From: Phyllobacterium endophyticum
GTDB taxonomy: Bacteria > Pseudomonadota > Alphaproteobacteria > Rhizobiales > Rhizobiaceae
Direction: 5' to 3'
DNA length: 64,000 nucleotides
Assembly: GCF_003010935.1 (NCBI RefSeq)
Contig: NZ_PGGN01000003.1
Location: 248,001-312,000, forward strand
The notes under the pieces are model-generated. The model had not been told where the DNA came from. It worked only from the letters and a program-made list of their open reading frames with translations, and did no database searches. How positions within the stretch are numbered: the stretch's first letter is position 1; every line of letters begins with the position of its first letter. Of this stretch, positions 35,296 to 44,075 are shown piece after piece. Made by a program: the position numbers and the translations under genes.

Positions 35296-35652
35296 ATGTC
35301 CAACCTGATCATCTTCGACCCGGAAAACCCTGGTACACCGCGCCAGAGCAAGGCCTTGCCCGATCGCCTCATCGACGGCGACCCGTGCTACAAGACCTGG
35401 GAACAGGACAATGTCGACAACGGCCGCATCCGCTCTGGCATCTGGGAAGCCACGCCCGGCGCAACGCGATCGATCAAGGGCGAGACCTGGGAATATTGCA
35501 GCATCCTGTCCGGGCTCATGGAACTGACCGAGGACGGCAAAGAGCCCCGCCGCTTCGCCGCCGGCGATACTTTCATCTTGCGGCCCGGCTTCGTCGGCAC
35601 ATGGCGTACGATCGAGACCGTACGCAAGCTGTGGGTCATCGTGTCTCCTTGA
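35296..35652 (+). CDS. Cupin (DUF861/EutQ-like) protein
   Basis: A 118-residue single-domain cupin. The pattern TWEYCSILSGLMELTEDG followed by FAAGDTFILRPGFVGTW matches the two cupin motifs of the Cupin_3 (DUF861) family; metal-ligand histidines of classical cupins are mostly replaced, as often in this family. It starts 22 bp after the tartrate-dehydrogenase-like gene and ends the operon. Members act as small-molecule binding or isomerising proteins, and a specific role is not evident. The ribosome binding site is weak. Confidence 0.8.
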   Translation: MSNLIIFDPENPGTPRQSKALPDRLIDGDPCYKTWEQDNVDNGRIRSGIWEATPGATRSIKGETWEYCSILSGLMELTEDGKEPRRFAAGDTFILRPGFVGTWRTIETVRKLWVIVSP

Positions 35653-36331
35653 CCCGGCAGGCCTCTCACACCTTGGTCTGCCCTGTTCGAAGGCGATGCG
35701 ATGTCGCACCCTCGGGCTTTGAGCATTGAGTGGAAGAGTATATCTGCCAATTTGATCAACATCTTATGGGCATCAGCGAAACGGGCAGGGTGCTTGTTGA
35801 CACGCCGTTTGGCAACAGAGGCGGGCGCCGCCATCATCGAGACCGGCATCGCCGATTTCGATGATATTGGCCTGACGCCAAAGGCATATCCACTGCTTGA
35901 AAAGGGTCTCTGCCGCGCCGGCACGGGAATGCTTGAAACACCGGCTCGTATCGACCTTTTTTGAGGACAGCATCCCCGTGGGCTTGGCTGATCTTAAAGT
36001 CGCGCTGCAGCGGGAGGCAGGACTTTGTTAGTCGTCCCGAGCGGGATTATGGACGGGGGGCCGAAAGGACCGCGACGGTTCAGTGAGGATTTGCTACGGC
36101 AACCGGCGCCTATCCGTCGATCCGTATGGTCCGACAGCCATTTCGGCATGGTTGAGCAGATCGACGAAGCAGCCTGATGCCGTGTTGCGGGGTACAGATC
36201 GAGCAACCTCAACTTGCATGGGCCCGATGGTCGGGACGACATCTTTGCAAGTCAGATCCGGTGCAACGACGCCCATTGGCAGCGGGCCAATATGGGCGTC
36301 GGTTCAAATGCCGAATATCCGGCAAACCGGA
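35653..36331. other. No recognisable gene
   Basis: About 680 bp between two convergent operons. Short open frames exist on both strands (for example 35701-35964 plus and 36094-36276 minus), but none has a ribosome binding site or a family I recognise. No T-tailed terminator hairpin is obvious. Confidence 0.45.
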
Positions 36332-37180
36332 TCAGATGAGACCATATTGTTCCGCCTTATTGCGCAGGAAGGGCAGACCCTTGTCCATGACCTCTTCCAT
36401 ATCGCGTGCAACGGGGCGCCAGACGGCCAAACCATAGGCTACTTCGGGCGGCATGTTGATGAAACTTTCCATGGCAAGTCCGCCCTTGAAGCCGATCGCT
36501 GCGAGCGCGGCATAGATCGCATCCCACGGAATGTTGCCATAGCCCGGCGTGCCGCGGTCGCTTTCGGAAAGATGGATGTATTTCAGGTGATCGCGGGCAA
36601 TCAGGATGCCGTTTGCCGCCCCCTTTTCCTCGATATTCATATGGTAGGTGTCGAGGTGAACGAAGATATTGTCCGCGCCGACACGCTCCACCATATCGAC
36701 GGCCTGCTGCGCCGAGTTGATCAGATGGTTCTCATAGCGGTTCACGGCCTCGACGCCGAGTTGGATGCCGTGCTTGTTCGCATGCTTTGCCGCTGTGTCG
36801 AGCACCTTGGCGATGTTGTCGTATTCGCCCTGTGTCGGTGGCACGCCGGTGCGCTCGCCAATGCCGCCAAAGATGACGCCGGACAGCGCCTCGGCGTTCA
36901 TTTCTGCGGTTTTTTCGATCGCAACCTTCAAGTGCTCGATCGCGGCATCCGGGCGGACGGAGGCCCAGGCATGTTCCGGCAGTCCGAGCGAGCAGACCGC
37001 GCGCAATTTGTGCTTTTCAAGCAGGTCGCGGGTGTGTTTGGCATCGACGGCAGGCGCATTGAGCAGCGCGATCTCGATGAAATCCATCTTATAGTGCACG
37101 GCTCCGGCAATCGCCTTCTCGGCGCCTGCGCGGTCCCAGTTCATGGTCCACATGCTGGTGTGAACGCCGAAACCTTCCAT
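36332..37180 (-). CDS. Sugar phosphate isomerase/epimerase (D-psicose/D-tagatose 3-epimerase-like)
   Basis: A 282-residue TIM-barrel enzyme of the AP-endonuclease-2 superfamily. The metal-site blocks match ketose 3-epimerases: GVEAVNRYENHLIN (catalytic Glu), HLDTYHMNIEE (Asp and His), YIHLSESDRGTPGYGNIPW (His and Arg) and AMESF (second Glu). It is cytoplasmic and Mn/Co-dependent by analogy. It starts behind GGAGA, 11 bp after the permease, and is the last gene of the sugar-importer operon, so its substrate is probably the imported rare ketose. A tetrulose or hydroxypyruvate isomerase role is possible. Confidence 0.85.
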   Translation of the reverse strand: MEGFGVHTSMWTMNWDRAGAEKAIAGAVHYKMDFIEIALLNAPAVDAKHTRDLLEKHKLRAVCSLGLPEHAWASVRPDAAIEHLKVAIEKTAEMNAEALSGVIFGGIGERTGVPPTQGEYDNIAKVLDTAAKHANKHGIQLGVEAVNRYENHLINSAQQAVDMVERVGADNIFVHLDTYHMNIEEKGAANGILIARDHLKYIHLSESDRGTPGYGNIPWDAIYAALAAIGFKGGLAMESFINMPPEVAYGLAVWRPVARDMEEVMDKGLPFLRNKAEQYGLI

Positions 37181-37191
37181 GGTCGTATCTC

Positions 37192-38178
37192 CTATTTCAC
37201 GAGTCTGATGAACTTGGCCGAGAGCCACCGCAGCACCATCACGACGATGAGCAGGATGCCCCAGACGGCAGTGGTGAGATGCTGGTTGGCGCCGAGCAGG
37301 TTGAGCCCCGAAGAGAGGAGCTGCAGCACGATGAGCGCCACGAAGACGGGCAGCACGCGGCCGAAGCCGCCGAAGGGGTTGATGCCGCCGAGGAAGCAGG
37401 CAAGCACGGTGATCAGCAGATAGGATTCGCCGTGGCCGACGCGCACCGAATTGAAACGCGCAAGCATGATGATCCCGGCAACCGCAGCCATCACGCCGGA
37501 GAGCATGTAGACCAGCACCAGGATCTTGCGGGTGTTGATGCCGGAATAGCGGGCCGACTCGATATTGGAGCCGATCATATAGGTGGAAAAGCCGAGCTTG
37601 GAGCGCGAGAGCAGGATGTGACTGGCGATGACGCAGGCGATCAGGATCAGCAAAGGGACGGGGATGCCAAGGATGCTGCCGTGGCCGATTGGAGCGATGA
37701 AGGTGGGAAAGCCCGAGATATCGCCGCCGCGTGTCATGAACTCGCCGAGGCCGCGCAGAAAGATCATCATCGATAGGGAAACGAGAATCGGATGGGCTCG
37801 GGTAAAGGCGATGACGAGGCCCATCACCAGGCCGCTTGCCGCGCCGACGGCAAGCGCCAGAGCCGTGCCGAGCAGGAAGGCGCCCGAGCCGGCATCGATG
37901 CCGCCATTGGCCTGCAGCGTCCAGGCAAGCGTCAGGCCGGCAATGTTGGCGGTAAAGGTGATTGCAAGGTTGAGGCCGCCGGTGAGGATCGGCATCAGCA
38001 TGGCAAGCGCCAGAACGCCAAGCTCGGGAAGCTGAAAGGCAACCGATCCGAAGGTCGCGCCCGTCAGGAAATGCGGCGAGGCGAAACCGAAGACGATAAG
38101 CACCGCCGCCAGCGCGGCGAGGGGACCGGCCATGTCGGCCCCGAAGATGGCGTTGAAGCGGGCGGCGAGCGCGTTCAT
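37192..38178 (-). CDS. Sugar ABC transporter permease (RbsC-like)
   Basis: A 328-residue inner-membrane permease with eight to ten helices, of the branched-chain amino acid/ribose type (BPD_transp_2). Typical blocks are the glycine-rich GGLNLAITFTANIAGL, MGLVIAFTRAHPILVSLS-like helix 4, and VLACFLGGINPFGGFGRVLPV near the C-terminus. Its start overlaps the stop of the upstream permease by one base (TGATG). It forms a heterodimer with that permease for uptake of a sugar. Confidence 0.93.
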   Translation of the reverse strand: MNALAARFNAIFGADMAGPLAALAAVLIVFGFASPHFLTGATFGSVAFQLPELGVLALAMLMPILTGGLNLAITFTANIAGLTLAWTLQANGGIDAGSGAFLLGTALALAVGAASGLVMGLVIAFTRAHPILVSLSMMIFLRGLGEFMTRGGDISGFPTFIAPIGHGSILGIPVPLLILIACVIASHILLSRSKLGFSTYMIGSNIESARYSGINTRKILVLVYMLSGVMAAVAGIIMLARFNSVRVGHGESYLLITVLACFLGGINPFGGFGRVLPVFVALIVLQLLSSGLNLLGANQHLTTAVWGILLIVVMVLRWLSAKFIRLVK

Positions 38179-39206
38179 CAGCTCTCTCCCTTGTCTGCAG
38201 GCCTGGCATCGGTCGATTTACGGGTAGCGAATACCGGCGCCAGATTGCCGATGCGGGTGCTCGACAAGGTGATGGCAACGAGGATGATTGCGCCGACGAT
38301 CATCTTGAAGGCGAAGGGCGAAACGCCCATCAGGTTGAGGCCGTTCTGGGTGATCGAGACAAGCAGCACGCCCAGCACACAACCGAGCACGGAGCCCTTG
38401 CCGCCGCCCAGCCGCGCCCCACCGAGCACCACCGCAGCCAGAACATCGAGCTCGCGGCCATAGAGTGCGTTTGGCACGACTTCCTGCGCATAATGCGCCT
38501 GCATGAGCCCGGCGATACCTGCCATCAATCCCAGCCAGCCGTAGGCGATGAACTGCATGGCGCCGATATTGATGCCGAAGCGGCGCGCCCCTTCCGGATT
38601 GTCGCCGAAGGCATAGAGCTGCCGGCCGGTCGTCGTGCGGGTAATGAAGAGCCAGGTGGCGAAGGTGCACACGGCCATCACGACAACCGGCAAGGTAATC
38701 TCAGCCCAGCTCCCGTCGGCCATTTCGCGCTCATAGAGGATGACGCGGCTCGTCAGCCAGTCGGGCAGATTGTAGATCGACACGCCTTTGGTGAAGAACA
38801 TCAGCAGGCCGAAATAGACGTTGAAGGTTGCGATCGTCGCGACGATCGAGATGATGCGGAAGCGGTGAATCAGGAAGGCGTTGATCACGCCCAGCATGAT
38901 GCCGAAGCAGGCCGCAATCAGGAGGCCGGATACCCATCCGCCGCCGCCGATCCGCTCGAGCGCAAGCACGGTGACATATTGTACGATCGAGGCGGCGACG
39001 GCGAAGGAGATGTCGATGCCGCCGGCAATCAACACCACGAGCAGGCCGACGGCAAAGATGATGTTGACCGCGCTGATATTCAGCAGGTCGAAGGCGTTGC
39101 CGAGCGTAAAGAAACGCTCCGTCGCAAAACCCAGGACGAAGCTCATCGCGATGATGACGGCAAACAGCACGAATTCAGTCGTGTGGGACAGGAACAGCTT
39201 ACGCAT
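38178..39206 (-). CDS. Sugar ABC transporter permease (RbsC-like)
   Basis: A 342-residue inner-membrane permease of the ribose/xylose type. It has eight or more helices, an IAGGIDISFAVAASIVQY segment, and the conserved VVLGGARLGGGKGSVLGCVLG near residue 265. Its start lies inside the end of the ATPase gene (8-bp overlap), so the two are translated together. It partners the 37192-38178 permease. Confidence 0.93.
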   Translation of the reverse strand: MRKLFLSHTTEFVLFAVIIAMSFVLGFATERFFTLGNAFDLLNISAVNIIFAVGLLVVLIAGGIDISFAVAASIVQYVTVLALERIGGGGWVSGLLIAACFGIMLGVINAFLIHRFRIISIVATIATFNVYFGLLMFFTKGVSIYNLPDWLTSRVILYEREMADGSWAEITLPVVVMAVCTFATWLFITRTTTGRQLYAFGDNPEGARRFGINIGAMQFIAYGWLGLMAGIAGLMQAHYAQEVVPNALYGRELDVLAAVVLGGARLGGGKGSVLGCVLGVLLVSITQNGLNLMGVSPFAFKMIVGAIILVAITLSSTRIGNLAPVFATRKSTDARPADKGES

Positions 39207-40713
39207 AGACCGCCGCCTCCAGGTCCTTCAGTGTGGTCGCGCGCGGATCGTGCCAGCCGGCGATGCGTCCCTTTTCCATGTGGATGATCCGGTCGGCGTT
39301 GAAATAGACCTCCGGCACCTCGTCCGAAATGAGGAGGATCGCAAGGCCCGTCTCGGCAAGACGGGCAACGATCTCGAAAATGCCGGCGCGCGCGCCGACA
39401 TCGACGCCGACCGTGGGTGCATCGAGGATCAACACTTTTGGATCGGTGGCGAGCCATTTGGCGATCGCGACGCGTTGCTGGTTGCCGCCCGAAAGCGTCG
39501 ATATCGCATCGTCCTGCTTGCCGATCCTGATACCGAGTTCGGCGATCCAGCGCGCGACCAGCGCGCGCTTCTTGCCCGGCGAGATAAGCCGGCCGCTCAG
39601 GATACGGTTAAGCGAGGCCATGACCAGATTGTCGGCGATGGATTGCGGCTGGTTGAGACCGAGCGAAAGGCGGTCTTCGGACAGATAGGCGACGCCTGAT
39701 GCGATCGCCTCGCGGTTGGAGGCAAAGCGCATGGCTCTGCCCTCCAGCACGATCGTGCCGGCGGCGGGCCGGCGCATGCCGAACAGCGTCAGCGCAAGCT
39801 CGGTGCGCCCGGAGCCGAGCAGGCCGGTTATCCCGAGCGTCTCCCCACGGCGCAGATCGAAGGAAATATCCTCGAACTCGCCAGGCCGGCAAAGCTTGCT
39901 GACGGAGAGCAGGACGGGGTTCTGCGCTACGTCGCGGGCGCGAACATTCTGGTCGAAGGTGCGCCCGGTCATCAGCTCGGTGATCCTGGACTGGGTCATG
40001 CCCTCCACCGGATAGACCCCGACAAGCGCGCCATCGCGCAGCACGGTGATGCGAGAGGAGATTTCCAGCACTTCCGCAAGGCGATGGCTGACGAAAACCA
40101 CGGCAATGCCCGAGGCCGACAGCGTGCGCACGATCGCCAGCAGATGATCGGTCTCAGACTGGGTGAGGGAGGCGGTCGGCTCGTCCATGAAGACGATGCG
40201 GGCCTCTCCGACCAGCGCACGGGCAATGGCGACGATCTGGCGCTGGGCGATGGCGAAATCTTTGAGAGGTCTGTCGACGTCGAGGGTGACGCCAAGCCGG
40301 CCGAGCGCTTCCTCCGCTACTCCGCGGATCGCGGCATAGTTGACGAAGCGCGGGCGCGAACCGGAAAGGGTCTGGAAGGCGATGTTTTCCGCTACGCTCA
40401 TTTCCGCAAAGAGCGCGAGGTCCTGCCAGATGATCTGGATGCCGCGGGACTGGGCCATGGCAGGCGTCATGTGAGATATCGTCTCACCGTCGAAAACGAT
40501 CTCGGCGCCGTCTGCAGGCCGATAGACGCCGGAGATCACCTTGATCAACGTGCTCTTGCCGGATCCATTCTCGCCGGCCAGACAGTGCACTTCGCCGGGC
40601 AAGACTTCGAAGGAGACGTTCTTCAGTGCCTTGACACCACCGAAGGTCATGTTGATGCCGCGAAGCGAAAGAAGCGGCTTTGCCTTCACACCATCATTCG
40701 TTGCCGTGCTCAT
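39199..40713 (-). CDS. Sugar ABC transporter ATP-binding protein (RbsA/MglA-like, two NBDs)
   Basis: A 504-residue double ATPase. The first domain has Walker A GENGSGKST and Walker B IVFMDEPTASLTQSE, with a signature region KDFAIAQRQIVAIARAL that departs from LSGGQ, as is usual in this family. The second domain has GLLGSGRTE in place of a standard Walker A, the signature LSGGNQQRVAIAKWL and VLILDAPTVGVDVGA. The asymmetry of the two sites is a family trait. The ATG at 40713 (MSTATNDG) gives the expected length; the longer upstream frame lacks family similarity. Confidence 0.93.
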   Translation of the reverse strand: MSTATNDGVKAKPLLSLRGINMTFGGVKALKNVSFEVLPGEVHCLAGENGSGKSTLIKVISGVYRPADGAEIVFDGETISHMTPAMAQSRGIQIIWQDLALFAEMSVAENIAFQTLSGSRPRFVNYAAIRGVAEEALGRLGVTLDVDRPLKDFAIAQRQIVAIARALVGEARIVFMDEPTASLTQSETDHLLAIVRTLSASGIAVVFVSHRLAEVLEISSRITVLRDGALVGVYPVEGMTQSRITELMTGRTFDQNVRARDVAQNPVLLSVSKLCRPGEFEDISFDLRRGETLGITGLLGSGRTELALTLFGMRRPAAGTIVLEGRAMRFASNREAIASGVAYLSEDRLSLGLNQPQSIADNLVMASLNRILSGRLISPGKKRALVARWIAELGIRIGKQDDAISTLSGGNQQRVAIAKWLATDPKVLILDAPTVGVDVGARAGIFEIVARLAETGLAILLISDEVPEVYFNADRIIHMEKGRIAGWHDPRATTLKDLEAAVYA

Positions 40714-40837
40714 GCCGGTTGCCTGTCCAGTCGAATGCCATGAAAAACAAATGGTCCGGCCATGGCCGGATGCCGCTCTCAATCCCCGAGCCGGACCGGT
40801 CGCCATGGACCAGCCCGGCACCCGGGGAGGGGGGCTT

Positions 40838-41821
40838 TCAGAGGCCCATTGCGGCCAGGTCGTCGACCGTATCCTTGTTGATCGGCAGCAACTGATCGAC
40901 GATGATGTCGTTGCCGACCGGCTTGATCACGCCGAGTCCTGGAATGTCATCACCTTCCTTGACGCTCTCACCCTTGATCAGGCGATCGGCGAGCGTGACG
41001 AAAACTTCGCCGGCCTGCTTCGGATTCCACATGAAGCCGCCCGATATCGCGTCGGACTTGATCAGCTTTTGACCCTGGCCAGGCGAGAACGGGCCGAGCA
41101 CGAAGATTTTGCCCGTCTTGCGGCGTTCTTCGACAGCGCGCCCGGCACCGATCGGGCCCTGGCTGCCGAAGGCGAGGAAACCTTTCAGATCCGGATGGGC
41201 AGCGATGAGGTCGAGCGCTGTCGAGCGGCTTTTGTCGACATCTTCCGCGACGCCATAGCGATCGCCGACGAGTTTCATGTCCGGATAATTGGCTTTGATA
41301 TAGGCGATTGCGGCGTCCGCCCAGGCATTGTGCAGCGGGACGGTCAGCGAGCCGACGAAGACCGCATACTCGCCCTTGCCGCCCATCTTTTCAGCGAGCA
41401 GCTTGCCATGCGCCTCGCCAAAACCGGTCGAGGATGCAAGTTCGAAATTCCAGTCGGCGCCCTTTTGCGAGGGCGATTCATGCGTAATGACCTTGATGCC
41501 GGCGGCTTGCGCCTTGGTCAGTACAGGCTCGAGCACCTTGGCATCGTTCGGAACCACACCGATGACCTTGACGCCCTGGGCGATCAGATCTTCGATGGCG
41601 CGCACCTGCAGCGCCGGGTCGGCGCTGGTCGGGCCGATCATGAAGGCATCGACGCCTAGTTTCTTGCCCTGTTCCTTGATGCCGGCTTCCATCGCGTTGA
41701 ACCAGGGGATGCCGCCGATCTTGACGACAACGCCGACCTTCGGCGCATCCTGCGCAAACGCGACCACTGCCCCGGCAAGCGACAGTGATGCGGCAAATGC
41801 CGCTACGATAAGGCTCCTCAT
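40838..41821 (-). CDS. Sugar ABC transporter substrate-binding protein
   Basis: A 327-residue periplasmic binding protein with a signal peptide (SLSLAGAVVAFA-QD). The mature part follows the ribose-binding-protein (Peripla_BP_4) pattern: VGVVVKIGGIPWFNAMEAGI, GVKVIGVVPNDAKVLEPVL and ALDLIAAHPDLKGFLAFGSQG. The ATG at 41821 lies at good distance from GAGGAGGAG; an in-frame GTG at 41827 is less likely. It is the first gene of the minus-strand importer operon and is separated by about 125 bp from the ATPase gene, a gap that may allow higher expression of the binding protein. Confidence 0.92.
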   Translation of the reverse strand: MRSLIVAAFAASLSLAGAVVAFAQDAPKVGVVVKIGGIPWFNAMEAGIKEQGKKLGVDAFMIGPTSADPALQVRAIEDLIAQGVKVIGVVPNDAKVLEPVLTKAQAAGIKVITHESPSQKGADWNFELASSTGFGEAHGKLLAEKMGGKGEYAVFVGSLTVPLHNAWADAAIAYIKANYPDMKLVGDRYGVAEDVDKSRSTALDLIAAHPDLKGFLAFGSQGPIGAGRAVEERRKTGKIFVLGPFSPGQGQKLIKSDAISGGFMWNPKQAGEVFVTLADRLIKGESVKEGDDIPGLGVIKPVGNDIIVDQLLPINKDTVDDLAAMGL

Positions 41822-41949
41822 CCTCACTCCTCCTCAAAGATCGCTCATACGAGCGACGACCACCGGCCGGTTTGCGGCAGGTTGTTGCTGGTTGCTTCTT
41901 GGCGAGGGAATACCCTTGCCTCCCATCCCGCCTCCTCCGGCGAACCATC

Positions 41950-41992
41950 TTTGCACAATCGATCTTTCTTTTTTGCACAATCGATGGTGCAA
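41950..41992. promoter_or_regulatory. Repeated LacI-type operator in divergent promoter region
   Basis: TTTGCACAATCGAT occurs twice, at 41950-41963 and 41972-41985, exactly 22 bp apart. The second copy is part of a perfect inverted repeat, TTGCAC-N8-GTGCAA, at 41973-41992. The site lies between the importer operon (minus) and the regulator gene (plus), where its own regulator is expected to bind. Confidence 0.65.
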
Positions 41993-42067
41993 TGACTATC
42001 GATCAAGGTGGGACTTTCGTCAAGAGGGGCTTGTCTCTCAGGGGAAGCGGCAAGGAAAAAGCGAGAT

Positions 42068-43126
42068 ATGACCGGTATCGGCAAAAAGAAGGCGACGATC
42101 TATGATCTCTCGATCCTGTCCGGTGCCTCGCCATCCACGGTGAGCGCCGTTCTAAACGGAAGCTGGCGGAAGCGGCGTATCAAGGAGGCGACGGCGCAGC
42201 TCATTCGGCAGCTGGCGAACGAACATGGCTATACGGCAAACCTGCAGGCCCGTGGTCTGCGTTCGTCCCGCTCCGGCCTCGTCGGTCTTCTGCTTCCGGT
42301 GCACGACAACCGCTATTTCTCCTCCATGGCGCAGTCTTTCGAAGCGCAGGTCAGAAGCCGCGGCCAGTGTCCCCTCGTCGTCAGCGCCTGCCGCGATCCG
42401 GAGGAAGAGCGCCAGGTCGTAGAGACGCTGATCTCCTATTCGATCGACGAGCTTTTCATTGCCGGCGCGACCGATCCAGATGGCGTGCACAAGGTTTGCG
42501 AAAAGGCAGGGCTGAAGCACGTCAACATCGATCTGCCTGGCACGCTGGCGCCGTCAATCATCAGCGACAATTATGAAGGCGCGCGCATGCTGACACAGGC
42601 GATCATCGAACGCGCGCTAGAGGATGGCCCACTTTCACCTGACGATCTGTACCTGTTCGGCGGCCGCAACGACCATGCCAGCCATGAGCGAATTCGCGGT
42701 TTCCGCGATGTAAAGCGCGCATCGCTTGGCGCGGATCCCGACGTCTGCATCCAGCCGACCGGCTATTCCCCCGCCATGACTGCCCGCGCCTTCGAAGCCT
42801 TCTACGAAGACCACGGGAAGCTGCCGCGCGCATTCTTCGTCAATTCCTCGATCAACCTCGAAGGGCTGATGCGCTTTCTCGCCCTGCATCCGCACGAGAC
42901 TTTCGCCGATATCATCGTCGGCTGCTATGACTACGATCCTTTTGGCTCCTTCCTGCCTTTCCCCGTCTTCATGATCCGGCAGGACAGCGATGCGATGATC
43001 ACCAAGGGGTTTGCAATCCTCGACGCGGACCGCCGGCCGCCAACCACGCATCTCGTACGGCCGAGCCTCGTGCCCCCACGCACGGCGCTCATCGGCCCGC
43101 TGGATGCGCTGAAAGATATCGAGTAA
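42068..43126 (+). CDS. LacI/PurR-type transcriptional regulator
   Basis: A 352-residue regulator. The N-terminal helix-turn-helix reads ATIYDLSILSGASPSTVSAVLNG and the hinge region continues LANEHGYTANLQARGLRSSRSG, as in LacI/PurR proteins. The rest is a periplasmic-binding-protein-like sensor domain (VGLLLPVHDNRYFSSMAQSFE). The ATG at 42068 gives this start; the longer frame adds a basic stretch without a ribosome binding site. It diverges from the sugar importer and probably represses it until the sugar is present. Confidence 0.9.
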   Translation: MTGIGKKKATIYDLSILSGASPSTVSAVLNGSWRKRRIKEATAQLIRQLANEHGYTANLQARGLRSSRSGLVGLLLPVHDNRYFSSMAQSFEAQVRSRGQCPLVVSACRDPEEERQVVETLISYSIDELFIAGATDPDGVHKVCEKAGLKHVNIDLPGTLAPSIISDNYEGARMLTQAIIERALEDGPLSPDDLYLFGGRNDHASHERIRGFRDVKRASLGADPDVCIQPTGYSPAMTARAFEAFYEDHGKLPRAFFVNSSINLEGLMRFLALHPHETFADIIVGCYDYDPFGSFLPFPVFMIRQDSDAMITKGFAILDADRRPPTTHLVRPSLVPPRTALIGPLDALKDIE

Positions 43127-43199
43127 TGCGACCTGCCTCATTGGAGGGGCCGGGCTGACGGAGCGGTAGACCCATAAGCCGCCCCAATCGCTGGACCCG

Positions 43200-43760
43200 C
43201 GCTGTCATCGCTCGACCAGCTGGTTGTTGTCCGCTGGCGACCTTTCCTCTGCCCGTTAGCCCATAGGAAAGGGAATTTGCACGTCCGATGATTTCCCCGA
43301 CATTATTGAAGGTCGTCGTCGATGCTATCGGGCCGAACGGTTCTTCCGACATTATCCGCGCATTGTCCGGTACGTCTCGTAAAAGGGTGGGCGCATAAAA
43401 GTAGCCTTCATTACCCACGCGCTCGCCACCAAATGGACTCTTCGACATAGAAGCGGGTGGGTGAGGTGCAAACCTGACCCATATTGCGAAACTTGGAGGC
43501 CACGACGGTGTCGGGCGCCTTTTCCAAATAGGCATCTTCAAAAACGATGACGGGTGCATGTCCGCCGAGTTCCATCGTGCAGCGCTTGAGTGTGTCCGCT
43601 GCCTGCTTTTGCACCAGCTTGCCAACGGCCGTCGACCCGGTGAGCGAACTTTCTTCGGAATGGGCGATGCAATCAAATAGGACGAAACCTCTGCCGGAAC
43701 GCCGAAAACAATATTGAGAACGCCGTCAGGAAGGTCTGCATCCTAGCGCGGCAACATTGC
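43200..43760 (-). pseudogene. Remnant of aldehyde dehydrogenase (succinate-semialdehyde dehydrogenase type)
   Basis: Minus-strand pieces of an ALDH spread over different frames. In order they are VLNIVFGVPAEVSSYLIASP, then after a frameshift near the FTGST motif LKRCTMELGGHAPVIVFEDA with SKFRNMGQVCTSPTRFYVEE (catalytic Glu and Cys still visible), then after another shift NEGYFYAPTLLRDVPDNAR and IMSEEPFGPIAS. The first third and the C-terminal end are missing. At least two frameshifts and an internal loss make it non-functional. It diverges from the acetolactate-synthase-like gene; in rhizobia such pairs are often intact. Confidence 0.85.
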
Positions 43761-44075
43761 CACCAAATTCCCTTGGCACGAGACGTGTGACAGCGATCAC
43801 CAAAAAACAGATTGGATTTGGACGATCCCGAGCGCATTTGCGGTGTTGATATGTGATCAGCTTGGTTTGCCCCTGGAAAGATGGTCGGCCCGACATATCC
43901 GCAAGCAGGGCGCTAGAGGCGCGGTGTTTCATAATTGTCCAATCACCAGGGTTGCAGAATTCACAAAGGGATGCATTCACTTCTTTTATATTCGGAGACT
44001 TCGACATCTGCTGCTAGAATATCGATCCGACCGGCGACCAGTTTGAACGTGTACGACTGATGAGGTTCATTTGAA

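Noticed and set aside
35701-35964. 87-codon plus-strand open frame after the cupin gene
   Set aside because: No ribosome binding site or recognisable motif; the composition looks like chance coding in GC-rich DNA.
37279-40743. Several long plus-strand frames opposite the sugar importer
   Set aside because: They are antisense to permease and ATPase genes with full family motifs and overlapping starts.
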